Origin: Sphingomonas hominis
Lineage (GTDB): Bacteria; Pseudomonadota; Alphaproteobacteria; Sphingomonadales; Sphingomonadaceae
Assembly: GCF_013328205.1 (NCBI RefSeq)
Contig: NZ_JABULH010000002.1
Coordinates: 62,001-126,000, forward strand
Direction: 5' to 3'
DNA length: 64,000 bases
The notes under the pieces were generated by a model. It searched no databases, had not been told where the DNA came from, and saw only the letters and a program-made list of their open reading frames with translations. Positions 18,020-28,425 of this stretch are shown piece by piece; position 1 is the first letter of the stretch, and the number at the start of each line of letters is the position of its first letter. Position numbers and translations under genes: made by a program.

Positions 18020-18603
18020 CGCGCGTTGCCGGCCTCCTCGTCGCAGGCGTCGCCGTGGCGCTGTCGCTCGTCCACTTCGGCATGACCGGGCACATGTTCG
18101 GTCACATGCTCGCGGTCGCCGTGGCAGCACCGCTGCTCGCGTGGCGCAGCGCCGGCAAGGCAAACACCGCCGCCGGTCACGGCATGCCGCTGCTGATCGC
18201 CGCGGTCGAGCTCGTCGTGGTCTGGACCTGGCATCTGCCGGCCGCGCGCGATGCGGCGGATATGTCGATGACGATGGCCCTGGTCGAGCAGGCGATGTTC
18301 CTGGGCGTCGGCTATGCGCTGTGGCGCGCAGCGCTTGCCCTGCCGGCGAGCGGCGTCGCCGCGCTGCTGCTCACCTCGATGCACATGACGTTGCTCGGCG
18401 TGCTGATCGGGCTCGCGCCGCGGCCGCTCTACGCCGCCATGGCGATGCACCCCGCACCTGGGCTCGACGCGCTCGCCGACCAGCAGCTCGGCGGCGTCGT
18501 CATGCTGGTGGTCGGCGGCGCTAGCTACTGCCTGGGTGGGCTGTGGATGCTCGCCGGGCTGCTGCGGCACACAGCGTCGCGAGAAAGAGAGGTACGCGCG
18601 TGA
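18016..18603 (+). CDS. ctaG: Cytochrome c oxidase assembly factor CtaG (caa3-type)
   Basis: A 195-residue polytopic membrane protein of the CtaG_caa3 family needed for caa3 oxidase assembly in other bacteria; it is unrelated to the Cox11-type CtaG. About five hydrophobic helices are visible. Family-typical residues include HFGMTGHMFGHML near the start, WTWHLP, and TSMHMTLLGVLIGLAPRPLY. GTG 18016 overlaps the previous stop (GTGA), which fixes the start better than the upstream TTG. Confidence 0.85.
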   Translation: MTRVAGLLVAGVAVALSLVHFGMTGHMFGHMLAVAVAAPLLAWRSAGKANTAAGHGMPLLIAAVELVVVWTWHLPAARDAADMSMTMALVEQAMFLGVGYALWRAALALPASGVAALLLTSMHMTLLGVLIGLAPRPLYAAMAMHPAPGLDALADQQLGGVVMLVVGGASYCLGGLWMLAGLLRHTASREREVRA

Positions 18604-19673
18604 CGATCCGATTGACGTGGAAGCGGGTGATCGTCTCGCTGCTCGGCATCTTTGCCTTTGGCATGGCGTTCGCCTGGTCGGGCATCTTCAACGTCGCGGC
18701 GTCGAGCGGGCATTGGGCGGTCACCAACTGGTTCCTCCACTGGGTAATGCGCAACTCGGTCAAGACCCACGCCGCGGTGTCGACGCCGGAGACGATCATC
18801 GACCGCAGCGGCATGGTGAGCGCGGCGGGGCATTTCGCGCAGTCCTGCGCCTCGTGCCACGGCGCGCCGGGCGTGCGGCCGCTGCCCGTCATGCAACGCG
18901 CGACGCCGCACGCGCCCGACCTGTCGGTCAACGCGCGCGAGTGGACCGACCGGCAGCTGTTCTGGATTCTGCGCCACGGCGTGAAGTTCTCCGGCATGCC
19001 GGCCTGGGGCACCGACGGGCGCGACGACGAGATCAAGCGCATGGTCGCGTTCGTCCGCGCGCTGCCGGTGATGACGCCGGCGCAGTATCGCGCGCTGGTG
19101 GCGACGCAGGTGCCACCGGCGACCTTGCCGGCCGCGAACGCCGTGGTGATTGCACGCTGCACCGGCTGTCACGGTGCGAACGGGCAGGGGCGGGGCCAGC
19201 CCGACATCCCGATCCTAGGAGGCCAGCGCGTCGCGGTGCTGGAGTCGGCACTGCGCAGCTACCGCGCGGGCGTGCGGCACAGCGCGGTCATGCAGCAGGC
19301 CGCCGCCACGCTCGACGACGCGCAAATCGCGATGCTCGCGCGGCATTTCGCCGCCATGCCCGGGCTCGCCGATCGGCTGGCGACTAGCACGACCGCCTCA
19401 ATCGCACACGCCCGTGCGCGGCAGATCGTCGAGCGTGGCGTACCGCGGATAGAACTGCCCGCCTGTGCGAGCTGCCACGGTCCAGGCAAGCCGCAGCCGA
19501 TCCTCACCGGCCAGCGCGCGAGCTACATTGCGGCGCGGCTGCGCCACTGGAAAGGTGACGGCAAGGAGATCGATGCGCGCCAATCGCAGGCGATCATGCC
19601 GGTGATCGCCCGGCGCATCCCGGAAGAGATGATCGACCCGTTGGCGCTGTATCTGGCAGGCGAGGGGCGCTGA
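18600..19673 (+). CDS. Three-heme c-type cytochrome
   Basis: A 357-residue periplasmic cytochrome anchored by an N-terminal helix (VIVSLLGIFAFGMAFAWSGIF). It carries three CxxCH heme sites: CASCH at 83-87, CTGCH at 187-191 and CASCH at 289-293. The first domain resembles cytochrome CBB3/C-type domains (WILRHGVKFSGMPAWG) and the second and third resemble cytochrome c4-like repeats. GTG 18600 overlaps the ctaG stop and is preceded by AGAGAGG. Being last in the oxidase operon, it may deliver electrons to the oxidase or couple another dehydrogenase to it; that role is inference. Confidence 0.88.
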   Translation: MTIRLTWKRVIVSLLGIFAFGMAFAWSGIFNVAASSGHWAVTNWFLHWVMRNSVKTHAAVSTPETIIDRSGMVSAAGHFAQSCASCHGAPGVRPLPVMQRATPHAPDLSVNAREWTDRQLFWILRHGVKFSGMPAWGTDGRDDEIKRMVAFVRALPVMTPAQYRALVATQVPPATLPAANAVVIARCTGCHGANGQGRGQPDIPILGGQRVAVLESALRSYRAGVRHSAVMQQAAATLDDAQIAMLARHFAAMPGLADRLATSTTASIAHARARQIVERGVPRIELPACASCHGPGKPQPILTGQRASYIAARLRHWKGDGKEIDARQSQAIMPVIARRIPEEMIDPLALYLAGEGR

Positions 19674-19713
19674 TCGCCGTCTCGGCGCAGCGCCGCCGCT
19701 CCGGCACCGAAGC

Positions 19714-21243
19714 TCAGCGCGTTGGCACCCGCGTCATCGCGGCGGCGGCGACCAGCATCGTCGCGGCGGCGAATGCCATGGTGTAGATCGGCTCGCCCGG
19801 AAAGAAATGCTTGGTGATCGACCCCATCACGGTCGCGACCAGCAATTGCGGCACCACCACGAACACGTTGAACAACCCCATGTAGATGCCGAGCTTGCGC
19901 TGCGGCAGCGCGGAGGCGAGGATCGCGTAGGGCATGGCGAGGATCGTCGACCAGGCGATGCCGATCCCCACCTCGCTCAGCAGCAGCCAGCGGTGATCGG
20001 GCACGACGAAGATGCTCGCGAACCCCGCCGCCCCGCACAGCAATCCGACGATATGCGTGCGTGCCTGCCCGATCCGCTTTGCCAGGAACGGGATCAGCAC
20101 CAGCGCCGACACCGCCGCGACGCCGTTATAAGTCGCGAACAGCACGTCGACCCAGCTCGCACCCTCCTGATATGCCGCGCTGCCCGCATCGACTGCGCCG
20201 AAGAACCGGCCGGTCACCACCGGTGTCGTGTTGATCCACATGATGAACAGCGCCGACCAGCTGAAGAACTGCACCAGCGCCAGCCGCTTCATCAGCGGCG
20301 GCATGCCGGCGAAATCGCCGACGATATGCCCGAGCATGCCCGCGCCCTGACCACCGCGCGCGCGCCGGACCGCGATCAGGCTGGCCAGACCATAAGCGGC
20401 GAGCAGCCCGCCGAGCAGGTAGACCTCTTTCTCCAGCCCGGTCGCGGCGACCAGCGCGATGACCGCGGCGCCTGCACCGATCCAGGCGAGACAGGCCGCG
20501 TCGCTCCTGGCGGCGAGCACGCGCATGACGTGCGCCTCCTCGCCCGCCTCGGCTGCGCCATCGAAGCGCGCGAGCTCGTCAGGCGAATATTCGCGCGTCG
20601 AGACCACCGTCCAGATCACGCTGGCGAGCAACGCCGCGCCGCCGAACCAGAAGGCGTAGCGGACCGAGTCCGGGATCGCGCCCACGCCTGCGACGTTCGA
20701 CACGCCCAATTGCTCGAGCGCCCAGGGGAAGATCGATCCCACCACCGCACCCGCGCCGATGAACGCGGTCTGCACCCCGTAGCCCGCGGCGTGCTGATCC
20801 TTGTCGAGCATGTCGCCCACAAAGGCGCGGAACGGCTCCATCGACACGTTGAGCGATGCGTCGAGCACCCATAGCATCACCGCGGCAACCAGCAGCACCG
20901 GGCTTTCCGGCATGATCAGCAGCGCCAGCGCGGCGAGGATTGCACCGGCGAGGAAATACGGCCGCCGCCGCCCCAGCCGACCAAGCCAGGTGCGGTCGCT
21001 CAGATGCCCGATCACTGGCTGGACCAGCAACCCGGTCAACGGTGCCGCCACCCAAAGCGCGGGAAGATCGTCGAGGCTGGTGCCGAGCGATTGGAAGATC
21101 CGGCTCATGTTCGCATTCTGCAACGCGAATCCGATCTGGATACCGAAGAAACCGAACGAGATGTTGAGCAGCCCCGCGAGGCTCTGCCGCTTGCGCTGCG
21201 TGAGCGCGCCCTCCGCTTCGATCGCTGCCGCTACGCTGGCCAT
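19714..21243 (-). CDS. MFS sugar transporter (SLC45/MalY-like)
   Basis: A 509-residue inner-membrane major facilitator protein with about 12 helices. The N-terminal part [30 protein letters not shown] and the loop [18 protein letters not shown] match the sugar:proton symporters of alphaproteobacterial maltose loci (such as Caulobacter MalY) and the SLC45 family. It is the last gene of the leftward maltodextrin operon, 12 bases after the halogenase-like gene. It probably imports maltose or short maltodextrins from the periplasm. Substrate is inferred from family and context. Confidence 0.88.
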   Translation of the reverse strand: MASVAAAIEAEGALTQRKRQSLAGLLNISFGFFGIQIGFALQNANMSRIFQSLGTSLDDLPALWVAAPLTGLLVQPVIGHLSDRTWLGRLGRRRPYFLAGAILAALALLIMPESPVLLVAAVMLWVLDASLNVSMEPFRAFVGDMLDKDQHAAGYGVQTAFIGAGAVVGSIFPWALEQLGVSNVAGVGAIPDSVRYAFWFGGAALLASVIWTVVSTREYSPDELARFDGAAEAGEEAHVMRVLAARSDAACLAWIGAGAAVIALVAATGLEKEVYLLGGLLAAYGLASLIAVRRARGGQGAGMLGHIVGDFAGMPPLMKRLALVQFFSWSALFIMWINTTPVVTGRFFGAVDAGSAAYQEGASWVDVLFATYNGVAAVSALVLIPFLAKRIGQARTHIVGLLCGAAGFASIFVVPDHRWLLLSEVGIGIAWSTILAMPYAILASALPQRKLGIYMGLFNVFVVVPQLLVATVMGSITKHFFPGEPIYTMAFAAATMLVAAAAMTRVPTR

Positions 21244-21255
21244 CCATTCTCTCCG

Positions 21256-22758
21256 TTACGTGCGCGCGAGCGCCGCGGCGTGGTCGCCGAAATTGAGCAA
21301 ACAGCCGCCCAGCAGCCGGTCGATGCCGGCCATGTCGACCGGCGACGGCGCCGGCGTGAGCCGCGCGTCGTCGGGAAAGGTGCCGTAGCCTGCGAACAAG
21401 ATTTCCCACGATAGCGGCGAGTAATAATCCGCCAGGTCGCGGCGCATCACCTCGGCGGCGACGTCGCGACCGGTGAACCACGCGGTCATGATCGCCTTCA
21501 GGTCGTCCGACAGGTGATCGTTGGCGGCGTTGGCACGCCAGAAGTCGGTGTCGCCGCGCTGGTTCAACCGATAATGCGCAACGATGTAATCGCGCACGCC
21601 CTCGAAGCGCCGCGCGATCTCGGCGTTGAAGGCGTCGCGATGCTGGGGCCCACCCGCGTCGTCGGCATAGGCCTGGATGAAACGCTGGATCGTCGTCTGC
21701 GTCAGGTGGAGCGCGGTCGCCTCCAGCGGCTCGATGAAGCCCTGCGCCAGCCCGATCGCGAGACAGTTGGCGCGCCACGCGTGCTCGACCCGCCCGACCT
21801 TCATCGTCAGGTGCCGCGCTACCACGTCGGTGTCGAGCAGTCCCAGGTAGCTGCGCAGTTCGGTCTCTGCCGCGTCCGGCGACAAATGGTCGGACGCATA
21901 GACGTAGCCGTTGCCGGTGCGTGAGGTAAGCGGGATCGCCCAAGCCCAGCCGTTCGACAGCGCGGTCGCGATGGTGTGCGCGTCGAGCGGGGCGTCCGCA
22001 CTCCGCGGCGTCGGAAGCGTCACTGCGCGGTCGCAGAACAGGTTGCTCGCGAACGGCACGAAGCGCACGCCGAGCGCGCCCTGCGCGATTACCGAACGGA
22101 ATCCGCTCGCATCGACGAAGATGTCGCCCGTCAGCCGCTCGCCCCCGGCCAGCACCAGCGCCGCGACCGCACCGTCGCAGTCCACGTCGACCGTATCGAC
22201 CCGCCGTGCCACATGCACGACCCCGCGCGTCAGCGCGTGCGCACGCAACACCCCACCAACCTTGTGCGCGTCGAAATGGTAACCGTAACCGACCTCGAAC
22301 GGAAAGCTCGCGGGCGCGGGCGGCGCGCGATGCGCCTCGGCCAGTCGGGTGTTCAGAAAGAAGCGATCGGGATGCGCATCGACCGCGTGGCCCGTCCGCC
22401 GCGCCAGCGCGCTGGCATGGAACGCACCCGCGGTGTGCAGGTCGATCGCGCTCGCGAACGGGTGGAAATAACCGGTGTAACCCCCGCGCGTCGACCAGCC
22501 GTCGAAGCGGATGCCGGTCTTGTAGGTGGCGTCCGCCGCGGGCATCCACGCGTCCTCGGCGATGCCGAGCCGCGCGAACAGTGCGCGGAGCTGCGGGGTC
22601 GATCCCTCGCCGACCCCGACGATGCCGATCTCGGGCGCCTCGACCACGGTCACGCGCGCCCGCGGCCACGCTTGTGCAAACAGGCACGCCGCCATCCAAC
22701 CCGCGGTGCCGCCGCCGAGCACGACGACGGCGGGGGACAGAGGCGGCGCGGCGTCCAT
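21256..22758 (-). CDS. Tryptophan-halogenase-like flavoprotein (first copy)
   Basis: A 500-residue member of the FAD-dependent tryptophan halogenase family, which uses FADH2, O2 and halide to make hypohalous acid at a catalytic lysine. The FAD motif [11 protein letters not shown] lies at residues 11-21, GVGEGSTPQ follows near 50, the expected catalytic Lys sits in [12 protein letters not shown], and the diagnostic WxWxIP motif appears as GWAWAIP near 271. The start shares a base with the stop of the GH97 gene (TGATG). Family members inside TonB/sugar loci of Caulobacterales, Xanthomonas and sphingomonads have mostly unknown substrates. Confidence 0.9.
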   Translation of the reverse strand: MDAAPPLSPAVVVLGGGTAGWMAACLFAQAWPRARVTVVEAPEIGIVGVGEGSTPQLRALFARLGIAEDAWMPAADATYKTGIRFDGWSTRGGYTGYFHPFASAIDLHTAGAFHASALARRTGHAVDAHPDRFFLNTRLAEAHRAPPAPASFPFEVGYGYHFDAHKVGGVLRAHALTRGVVHVARRVDTVDVDCDGAVAALVLAGGERLTGDIFVDASGFRSVIAQGALGVRFVPFASNLFCDRAVTLPTPRSADAPLDAHTIATALSNGWAWAIPLTSRTGNGYVYASDHLSPDAAETELRSYLGLLDTDVVARHLTMKVGRVEHAWRANCLAIGLAQGFIEPLEATALHLTQTTIQRFIQAYADDAGGPQHRDAFNAEIARRFEGVRDYIVAHYRLNQRGDTDFWRANAANDHLSDDLKAIMTAWFTGRDVAAEVMRRDLADYYSPLSWEILFAGYGTFPDDARLTPAPSPVDMAGIDRLLGGCLLNFGDHAAALART

Positions 22759-24845
22759 CAGCGACGAATACGCCCGCCCGGCGCCACGAAGCGGATCGCC
22801 TGCCCGCCGCCGGGCGCCAGCTTGATCGTCAGCGTGTCGCCGCCGCGCACCTTGATCGTCTCGATCTTGATCGAGTGGCGCGCCTCGGTCTTGTAGTCGG
22901 CATCGTCACCGTCGCGGTACACCTGCGCGGTATAGGTCTTGCCGCGGTCGAGGAAGTCGGTCCCAACCGTCAGCGTGCGCGCATTCTCATCGGTGATGCT
23001 GCCCAGATACCAGTCGTTCGAGGCGCGATCCTTGCGCGCGACCGTCACGTAATCGCCGACCTCGCCGTTCAGCACGCGCGTGTCGGACCAGTCGACCGGC
23101 ACGTCGCGGATGAACTGGAACGCGTCCATGTGCTTGGCGTAATTTTCCGGCGTGTCCGCCGCCATCGTGACCGGCGAGTAGATCACGACATAGAGCGCGA
23201 GCTGCTTCGCCTCGGTCGATTGCAGCGGGCTGCCGTTCGATCCGGTCAGGCTCAGCACGCCGGGCGTGAAGTCCATCGGACCGCTCAGCCACTGGGTGAA
23301 GAACATGTTGGCCTCGTGCTCGGGCGGGTTCTTGCCAGGCCAGGCGTTATATTCCATGCCCCGGCCACCCTCGCGGCTGAGCCAGTTGGGGTAGGTGCGG
23401 CGCAGCCCGGTGTCCTTGACGGGTTCGTGGCTGTCGATCCCAACGCGGTATTTGGCGGCGGTGGTCACGACGCGGCTGTAATGGTTCACCATCCACTGCC
23501 CTTCGTGCCACTCGCGGTGCTTCGAGCCGTCGGCATCGACGCGCTCGATCTCGCCCGCGTCGGTGACGTAGCCGGTCTTGATCGCAGGAATGCCGTGGTC
23601 CTGCGCATATTTGAACGCGCGGTCGAGCTGCGCGTCATAATGGCTGACCGAGCCGCCGGTCTCGTTGTGACCGATGATGTAGACGCCTTTCGACTTGGCA
23701 TAACGCGCCAATTCGGCGGCGTCGAAGTCGGGGGTCGGCTGATCGAACTGCATCCCCGTGCCGTCGCCGAACCAGTCGCCGTTCCAGCCGACGTTCCACC
23801 CCTCGACCAGCACGCCGGGAATCTTGTTGGCCGCGGCGAAGTCGATGTAGCTTTTCACGTTCGCGGTGGTCGCGCCGTGCTTGGGCCCCGTCGCCCAGGT
23901 CCAGTCGCCCTTGATCATGTTCCACCACACGCCGACGAACTTGCCCGGCTTGATCCATGACACGTCGCCCAGCTTGTTGGGCTCGTTCAGGTTCAATTCG
24001 ATGTGGCTCATGTAGAGGCCGGGCGCGTCGTCGGCGATGATGATCGTGCGCCACGGCGTCGCGAACGGCGCGTCGCGGCTGACCTTGGGCGCGCCCGATC
24101 CCGGCGTCAGCACCGCGCGCAGCGTGGTTGAGCCGGCGACCTTGGCGAGGTTCATCGCCGAATAATCGACCAGCGCTGCCTCGTGGATCGCGACGTGCGT
24201 GCCATCGGTCAGCTTGGCGGTGAAGACGGTCTGCGCAGTCCCAACCGCGCTAATCGGGGTCTTGTTGTAGAGATATTCCTCGCGGTTCCACTCGAACGCT
24301 GGCTTCCACCATGCGGTGCCGTCTTCGGCGAGCGCGAACTGCGTCAGCTCCTCGGCGATATTGGCGTGGTGGAGATTGGGCTGGTCGGGGAAGGAGTAAC
24401 GGAAGCCCACGCCGTCGTCGAAGATGCGGAAGGTGACCACCATCTCACGGTTGAGGTTCTTCGTCTCGCGCAGGCGGACGACCAGCTCGTTGTGATGGTC
24501 GCGGATCGTCTTCCACTCGCCGAACGGCTGCGTCCACGAGGTGTCGCTCTTGCTCTGCGAAGTCGAGGCGAGCGCCAGGTTGCGGTCGATCTTGCGCGCG
24601 TCGGTGAACAGGAAGCCGAGCGCACTGGGCGCGATCACCGGCTTGCCGCGGCGCGCCACCGCATAGGTTGCGCGTCCGTCGCCATCAATCGCGACCGACA
24701 CGGTGATCGAGCCGTCGGGCGAGCTGCCGCGCGCGACGACATTGTCGCCGGGCGAGGGCACGCCCGCGCGCGTGTCCTGCGCGAGCGCGACCGCGGGGGT
24801 CAGCGCGGAGGTGGCGGCGGCGAGCGCCAGCAACATGGTCTTCAT
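22758..24845 (-). CDS. GH97 alpha-glucosidase (SusB-like)
   Basis: An exported glycoside hydrolase family 97 enzyme of about 695 residues that releases glucose from maltodextrins. The start at 24845 is set by AAAGGA upstream and a clean signal peptide (MKTMLLALAAATSALTPAVALAQ). The N-terminal beta-sandwich (from about 25 to 280) contains the family pattern SPDGSITVSVAIDGDGRATYAV. The catalytic barrel contains GVLVEGWNVGWNGDW and IIGHNETGGSVSHYD. It lies 5 bases downstream of the GH13 gene. It likely acts in the periplasm on oligosaccharides made by the alpha-amylase. Inverting versus retaining type was not resolved. Confidence 0.92.
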   Translation of the reverse strand: MKTMLLALAAATSALTPAVALAQDTRAGVPSPGDNVVARGSSPDGSITVSVAIDGDGRATYAVARRGKPVIAPSALGFLFTDARKIDRNLALASTSQSKSDTSWTQPFGEWKTIRDHHNELVVRLRETKNLNREMVVTFRIFDDGVGFRYSFPDQPNLHHANIAEELTQFALAEDGTAWWKPAFEWNREEYLYNKTPISAVGTAQTVFTAKLTDGTHVAIHEAALVDYSAMNLAKVAGSTTLRAVLTPGSGAPKVSRDAPFATPWRTIIIADDAPGLYMSHIELNLNEPNKLGDVSWIKPGKFVGVWWNMIKGDWTWATGPKHGATTANVKSYIDFAAANKIPGVLVEGWNVGWNGDWFGDGTGMQFDQPTPDFDAAELARYAKSKGVYIIGHNETGGSVSHYDAQLDRAFKYAQDHGIPAIKTGYVTDAGEIERVDADGSKHREWHEGQWMVNHYSRVVTTAAKYRVGIDSHEPVKDTGLRRTYPNWLSREGGRGMEYNAWPGKNPPEHEANMFFTQWLSGPMDFTPGVLSLTGSNGSPLQSTEAKQLALYVVIYSPVTMAADTPENYAKHMDAFQFIRDVPVDWSDTRVLNGEVGDYVTVARKDRASNDWYLGSITDENARTLTVGTDFLDRGKTYTAQVYRDGDDADYKTEARHSIKIETIKVRGGDTLTIKLAPGGGQAIRFVAPGGRIRR

Positions 24846-24850
24846 CGAAT

Positions 24851-26452
24851 TCAGTCCTTTCGCGCGATCAGCGCGCCATAGGGGGCAAGATCGGCACCGT
24901 TCACGCCGATCGAGAGCAAGGAGGTGAGATCGGCGGCGCCGGCCCAAACCTGCGGCTCGGCCGACAGGTTGAAGGCGCAGACGATCCGATCGTTGCGGTG
25001 ATTGCGCGCGAACACGAGCAGCGCGTCGTCGGCGTGGAGCACCTCGAAATCGCCGAGTCTGAGTGCTGCCTCGTCGCGGCGCAGCGCCAGCACGCGCCGT
25101 GTCCAGTGCAGCAGCGAGCCCGTATCCGCCTCCTGCACGTCGACCGCGAGTGCACCATGATCCCCGCCCAGCGGCAGCCACGGTTGAGCGTTGGAGAAAC
25201 CGAGCTGCGGCGCGGTTTGGCTCCACGGCATCGGCGTGCGCGCGCCGTCGCGGCTCAGCGTCAGCGGCCAGTTCGCGATCGCCTCCGGGTCCTGCAGCAG
25301 CTCGAACGGCACGTCGACCTGCGTCAGCCCCAGTTCCTCACCGTAATAGAGGATCGGATTGCCGCGTAAGGCTCCTAGCAGCAGCATCTTCATCCGCGCG
25401 AAGGCGTGCCGGTATTCGGGCGCACACCAGCGCGAGATCGCGCGCGGCGCGTCGTGGTTCTCGAACGCCCAGCTCGGCCAGCCGACACCGGCCTCGTCGG
25501 GCCATTTCGTCACGGCGTCGACCACGGCCGCCGGGGTCAACGCGGGCGCGTAGAGGAAGTCGAAGCCGTAGGAGCTGTTTAAACGCCGGTCGTCGGCGGT
25601 GAACAGCTTGCGCTCGCGGTCGCTGTCGGGGCCGCCGACCTCGGCCACGGTGAAGCGGTCGTCATATTCGTCGAACACCGCGCGGATGCGCTCGATGAAG
25701 GCCGGGATGTCGGCGTGGCTCTGATTGTAGCGATGCTCCTGGAAATCGAACGGACGCGTGCGCGCTCCCTTGTCGGTGGCGGGCGGATTGTCCGGGAAGG
25801 CGGGATCGTACATCAGGAAGTTGAGCGCATCGAGGCGATAGCCATCAGCGCCGCGATCCAGCCAGAAGCGCGCCACGTCGAGTAGGGCGGCCTGCACATC
25901 AGGGTTGTGGCCGTTGATCTGCGGCTGTTCCTTCAGGAAATTGTGCAGGTAATATTGCCCGCGCCGCGCGTCCCACGTCCATGCCGGGCCGCCGAACACC
26001 GACTGCCAGTTGGTCGGCGGGCTGCCGTCGGGTTTGGCATCGCGCCACACGTACCAGTCGGCGTGCGCGCTCGTCCGGCTGCTGCGGCTGTCCTTGAACC
26101 ACGGGTGCTGGTCGGAGGTATGCGCCCAGACCTGATCGAGCAGCACCTTCAGCCCTAGCGCGTGCGCGCGCGCCACCAGCGCGTCGAAGTCTGCGAGTGT
26201 GCCGAACACGGGATCGACGTCGCAGTAATCCGACACGTCATAGCCGAAATCGGCCATCGGCGAGGTGAAGAAGGGCGAGATCCACACCGCGTCGACGCCG
26301 AGCGCGGCGACGTAATCGAGGTGCGCGGTGATCCCGGCCAGGTCGCCGATGCCGTCGCCGTTCGCATCGGCGAAGCTGCGCGGATAGATCTGGTAGATTA
26401 CCGCGCCCTTCCACCAGGGGTCGCTCGTCTTGTTCGTCATCGTATCGGTCAC
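24851..26452 (-). CDS. GH13 alpha-glucosidase
   Basis: A 533-residue GH13 enzyme of the oligo-1,6-glucosidase/alpha-glucosidase group without a signal peptide, so cytoplasmic. It begins WWKGAVIYQIYPRSFADANGDGIGDL, typical of this subgroup. The catalytic triad is visible: Asp in GYRLDALN, Glu in TVAEVGG, and Asp in FENHDAPR. It would split maltose and short maltodextrins entering through the MFS permease. The ATG at 26452 overlaps the amylase stop by four bases (ATGA); a second ATG four codons on is an alternative. Confidence 0.92.
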   Translation of the reverse strand: MTDTMTNKTSDPWWKGAVIYQIYPRSFADANGDGIGDLAGITAHLDYVAALGVDAVWISPFFTSPMADFGYDVSDYCDVDPVFGTLADFDALVARAHALGLKVLLDQVWAHTSDQHPWFKDSRSSRTSAHADWYVWRDAKPDGSPPTNWQSVFGGPAWTWDARRGQYYLHNFLKEQPQINGHNPDVQAALLDVARFWLDRGADGYRLDALNFLMYDPAFPDNPPATDKGARTRPFDFQEHRYNQSHADIPAFIERIRAVFDEYDDRFTVAEVGGPDSDRERKLFTADDRRLNSSYGFDFLYAPALTPAAVVDAVTKWPDEAGVGWPSWAFENHDAPRAISRWCAPEYRHAFARMKMLLLGALRGNPILYYGEELGLTQVDVPFELLQDPEAIANWPLTLSRDGARTPMPWSQTAPQLGFSNAQPWLPLGGDHGALAVDVQEADTGSLLHWTRRVLALRRDEAALRLGDFEVLHADDALLVFARNHRNDRIVCAFNLSAEPQVWAGAADLTSLLSIGVNGADLAPYGALIARKD

Positions 26453-28287
26453 CGCGTTCCCTCAAGCGCGCACACCGCGTAGCCGAACGCGGGCAAGGTG
26501 ACACGCAGCGATCCGGGTGCGGCGACGCGCGCGGTGCACCCGTTACCCGCCAGCACGCGCGCGGTGGCGGCACCGGGCTCGACCTCGATCAGCCGATCGA
26601 GCGGCGCTCCGCTGGTGTTGAAGGCGAGCAGCACCTCGGCGTTCGTCGTCGGATCGAAGCGCGAGATCGCGAGCAGTCCTGGCTGTTCCTCGCGCGCGCG
26701 CAGCACCTGCCGCCCGCGCGTCAGCGCCGGCGTCGCGACGCGCAGTCGCGCGAGTGCGGCGATCTGCTTGAACAGCGGATTGTCCTGGCCGAAGTGCGCG
26801 GTCGCGGTGGTCGTCGTCGTGCCGAGCAGGCGATTGTCGTTGTAGCTCGCCACGCGGCTGGCGAACATGTCCTCGCGCGAGTCCTGGTCGTTGCCGTCGC
26901 CGATGAACCCCTGCTCGTCACCCGAATAGACCGTCGGGACGCCGCGAAGCGAGAGCAGCATGGCGTTGCCGAGCATCACGCGGCGTATCACCTCGTCGTC
27001 GCTCGCCTGCGGGAACGCCTGGCGGACGTAATAAGCGAAACGGCCGTTGTCGTGGTTGCTGACGAAGGTGGGCAATTGCTGCGCAGCATCCGCGCCGCCC
27101 TCGTACAGCGGATCGCCCTTGAACAGCACTTCAAACGCGTCGGTGCCGCGCTTTCCAGCCACCGTCTCGATCGCCGCCTGACGGAAGGCGAAGTCGAGCA
27201 CCGCGGGCAGCTTGTCGACGCGGGTGTGCTCGGCGAGTGCGCCAGCGTCGACCGAGCCGTGCGACACTTCACCGAAAATGTGAAAATTTGGAATGCCCTT
27301 GGCCTTGGCGCGGGCGAGCATCGCGGGGACAAAGGCCTGCCAGAACTCGGGATTGACGTGGCGCGCGGTGTCGATGCGGTAGCCGTCGACGCCGAACCGG
27401 TCGATCCAGCCGCCGAAGATGTCGATCATGCCCGAGACCACGCGCGGGTTCTCGGTCATCAGATCATCGAGCCCGACGAAGTCGCCCAGCGTCGAACTCT
27501 CGTTCTCGAACGTCGTGTTGCCGCGGTTGTGGTACAAGCGGATGTCGTTCAGCCAATCGGGCGACTTGGCGTGCTCGTCGCCCTTCGCGAGGTAGGGTGT
27601 GTAGGCGTAGGTCGGGTCGGTCAGATGCGCGAAATTGCCCGCGGTCTGCACGGCGTCGCCCGCGAAGCCGGCGTTGATCGCCGCGCCGTTCACCCCGCCG
27701 CGGCGCTGATAGGGGTAATCGGCGCGGCTGCGATAGGCACACCCGCCGCATTCGCGATACTGGATCACGTCGGCGGTGTGGTTGACGATGATGTCCATGT
27801 ACACCTTGATCCCGCGCGCGTGCGCGGCATCGACCAGTGCCTTAAACTCGGCGTCCGTCCCCAGATGCGGGTCGACGTGGTTGAAGTCGGTGATCCAGTA
27901 ACCGTGATAGCCGGCGCTCTCCTGTCCCGGTGCGCCCTGAACAGGCTTGTTCTTGAAGATGGGGCCAACCCAGATCGCGGTCGCGCCGAGCGACTGGATG
28001 TACGGCAGGCGGCGCATCAACCCCTTCAGGTCGCCGCCGTGATAGAAGCCTTTAGACGTGGGATCATAGCCGGTGCGCAGACGGTCGCCGGTCAACCCGC
28101 CGCGATCGTTCTTCGGATCGGCATTGTCGAACCGGTCGGGCAGCGCGAAGTAGATCACCTCGTCCTGCGGCAGCCGCGCGCGTAGTGCCTGGAGCGTCGC
28201 TTGTGCCAGTGCGACTTGCGCCAGCGCGGGCGTACCGACCGCAAGCGTCGTCGCCGCGAGCACCGCCCGTATCATCCTGCCCCGCAT
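26449..28287 (-). CDS. Exported alpha-amylase (GH13)
   Basis: A 612-residue secreted amylase and first gene of the leftward maltodextrin operon. The start at 28287 follows GGAGGGG with 8-base spacing and opens a signal peptide ending near ALAQ. Conserved GH13 regions are present: DIIVNHTADV, the nucleophile Asp in GVDGYRIDTARH, the acid/base Glu in HIFGEVSHG, and SNHDNGR. The CGGCAYRSRADYPYQRRGG insert near residue 180 suggests a disulfide or metal-stabilised loop. It would cut starch or long maltodextrins outside the inner membrane. Confidence 0.92.
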   Translation of the reverse strand: MRGRMIRAVLAATTLAVGTPALAQVALAQATLQALRARLPQDEVIYFALPDRFDNADPKNDRGGLTGDRLRTGYDPTSKGFYHGGDLKGLMRRLPYIQSLGATAIWVGPIFKNKPVQGAPGQESAGYHGYWITDFNHVDPHLGTDAEFKALVDAAHARGIKVYMDIIVNHTADVIQYRECGGCAYRSRADYPYQRRGGVNGAAINAGFAGDAVQTAGNFAHLTDPTYAYTPYLAKGDEHAKSPDWLNDIRLYHNRGNTTFENESSTLGDFVGLDDLMTENPRVVSGMIDIFGGWIDRFGVDGYRIDTARHVNPEFWQAFVPAMLARAKAKGIPNFHIFGEVSHGSVDAGALAEHTRVDKLPAVLDFAFRQAAIETVAGKRGTDAFEVLFKGDPLYEGGADAAQQLPTFVSNHDNGRFAYYVRQAFPQASDDEVIRRVMLGNAMLLSLRGVPTVYSGDEQGFIGDGNDQDSREDMFASRVASYNDNRLLGTTTTTATAHFGQDNPLFKQIAALARLRVATPALTRGRQVLRAREEQPGLLAISRFDPTTNAEVLLAFNTSGAPLDRLIEVEPGAATARVLAGNGCTARVAAPGSLRVTLPAFGYAVCALEGTR

Positions 28288-28353
28288 CGTCTTGTCCCCT
28301 CCCGGCTTGGGCGGCGGTTTGCGGTGCGCGCGGGCGAATGCCAAGCGCGCAGC

Positions 28354-28365
28354 ATACGTATTCAC
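28354..28365 (+). promoter_or_regulatory. Shared operator candidate (ATACGTATTCAC), site 1
   Basis: ATACGTATTCAC lies between the divergent alpha-amylase and LacI genes, 67 bases upstream of the amylase start and 61 bases before the LacI start. The ATACGTAT core is a perfect palindrome, and the extension TTCA suggests a TGAATACGTATTCA-type operator. The identical 12-mer recurs at 34118 upstream of the TonB receptor. It is probably the binding site of the LacI regulator encoded beside it. Confidence 0.7.
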
Positions 28366-28425
28366 ACAGGCACCCGTCGCGCCTACACTGCCGGCAACAA
28401 ATTGAGAGGATTGATCTCCGCCGTC

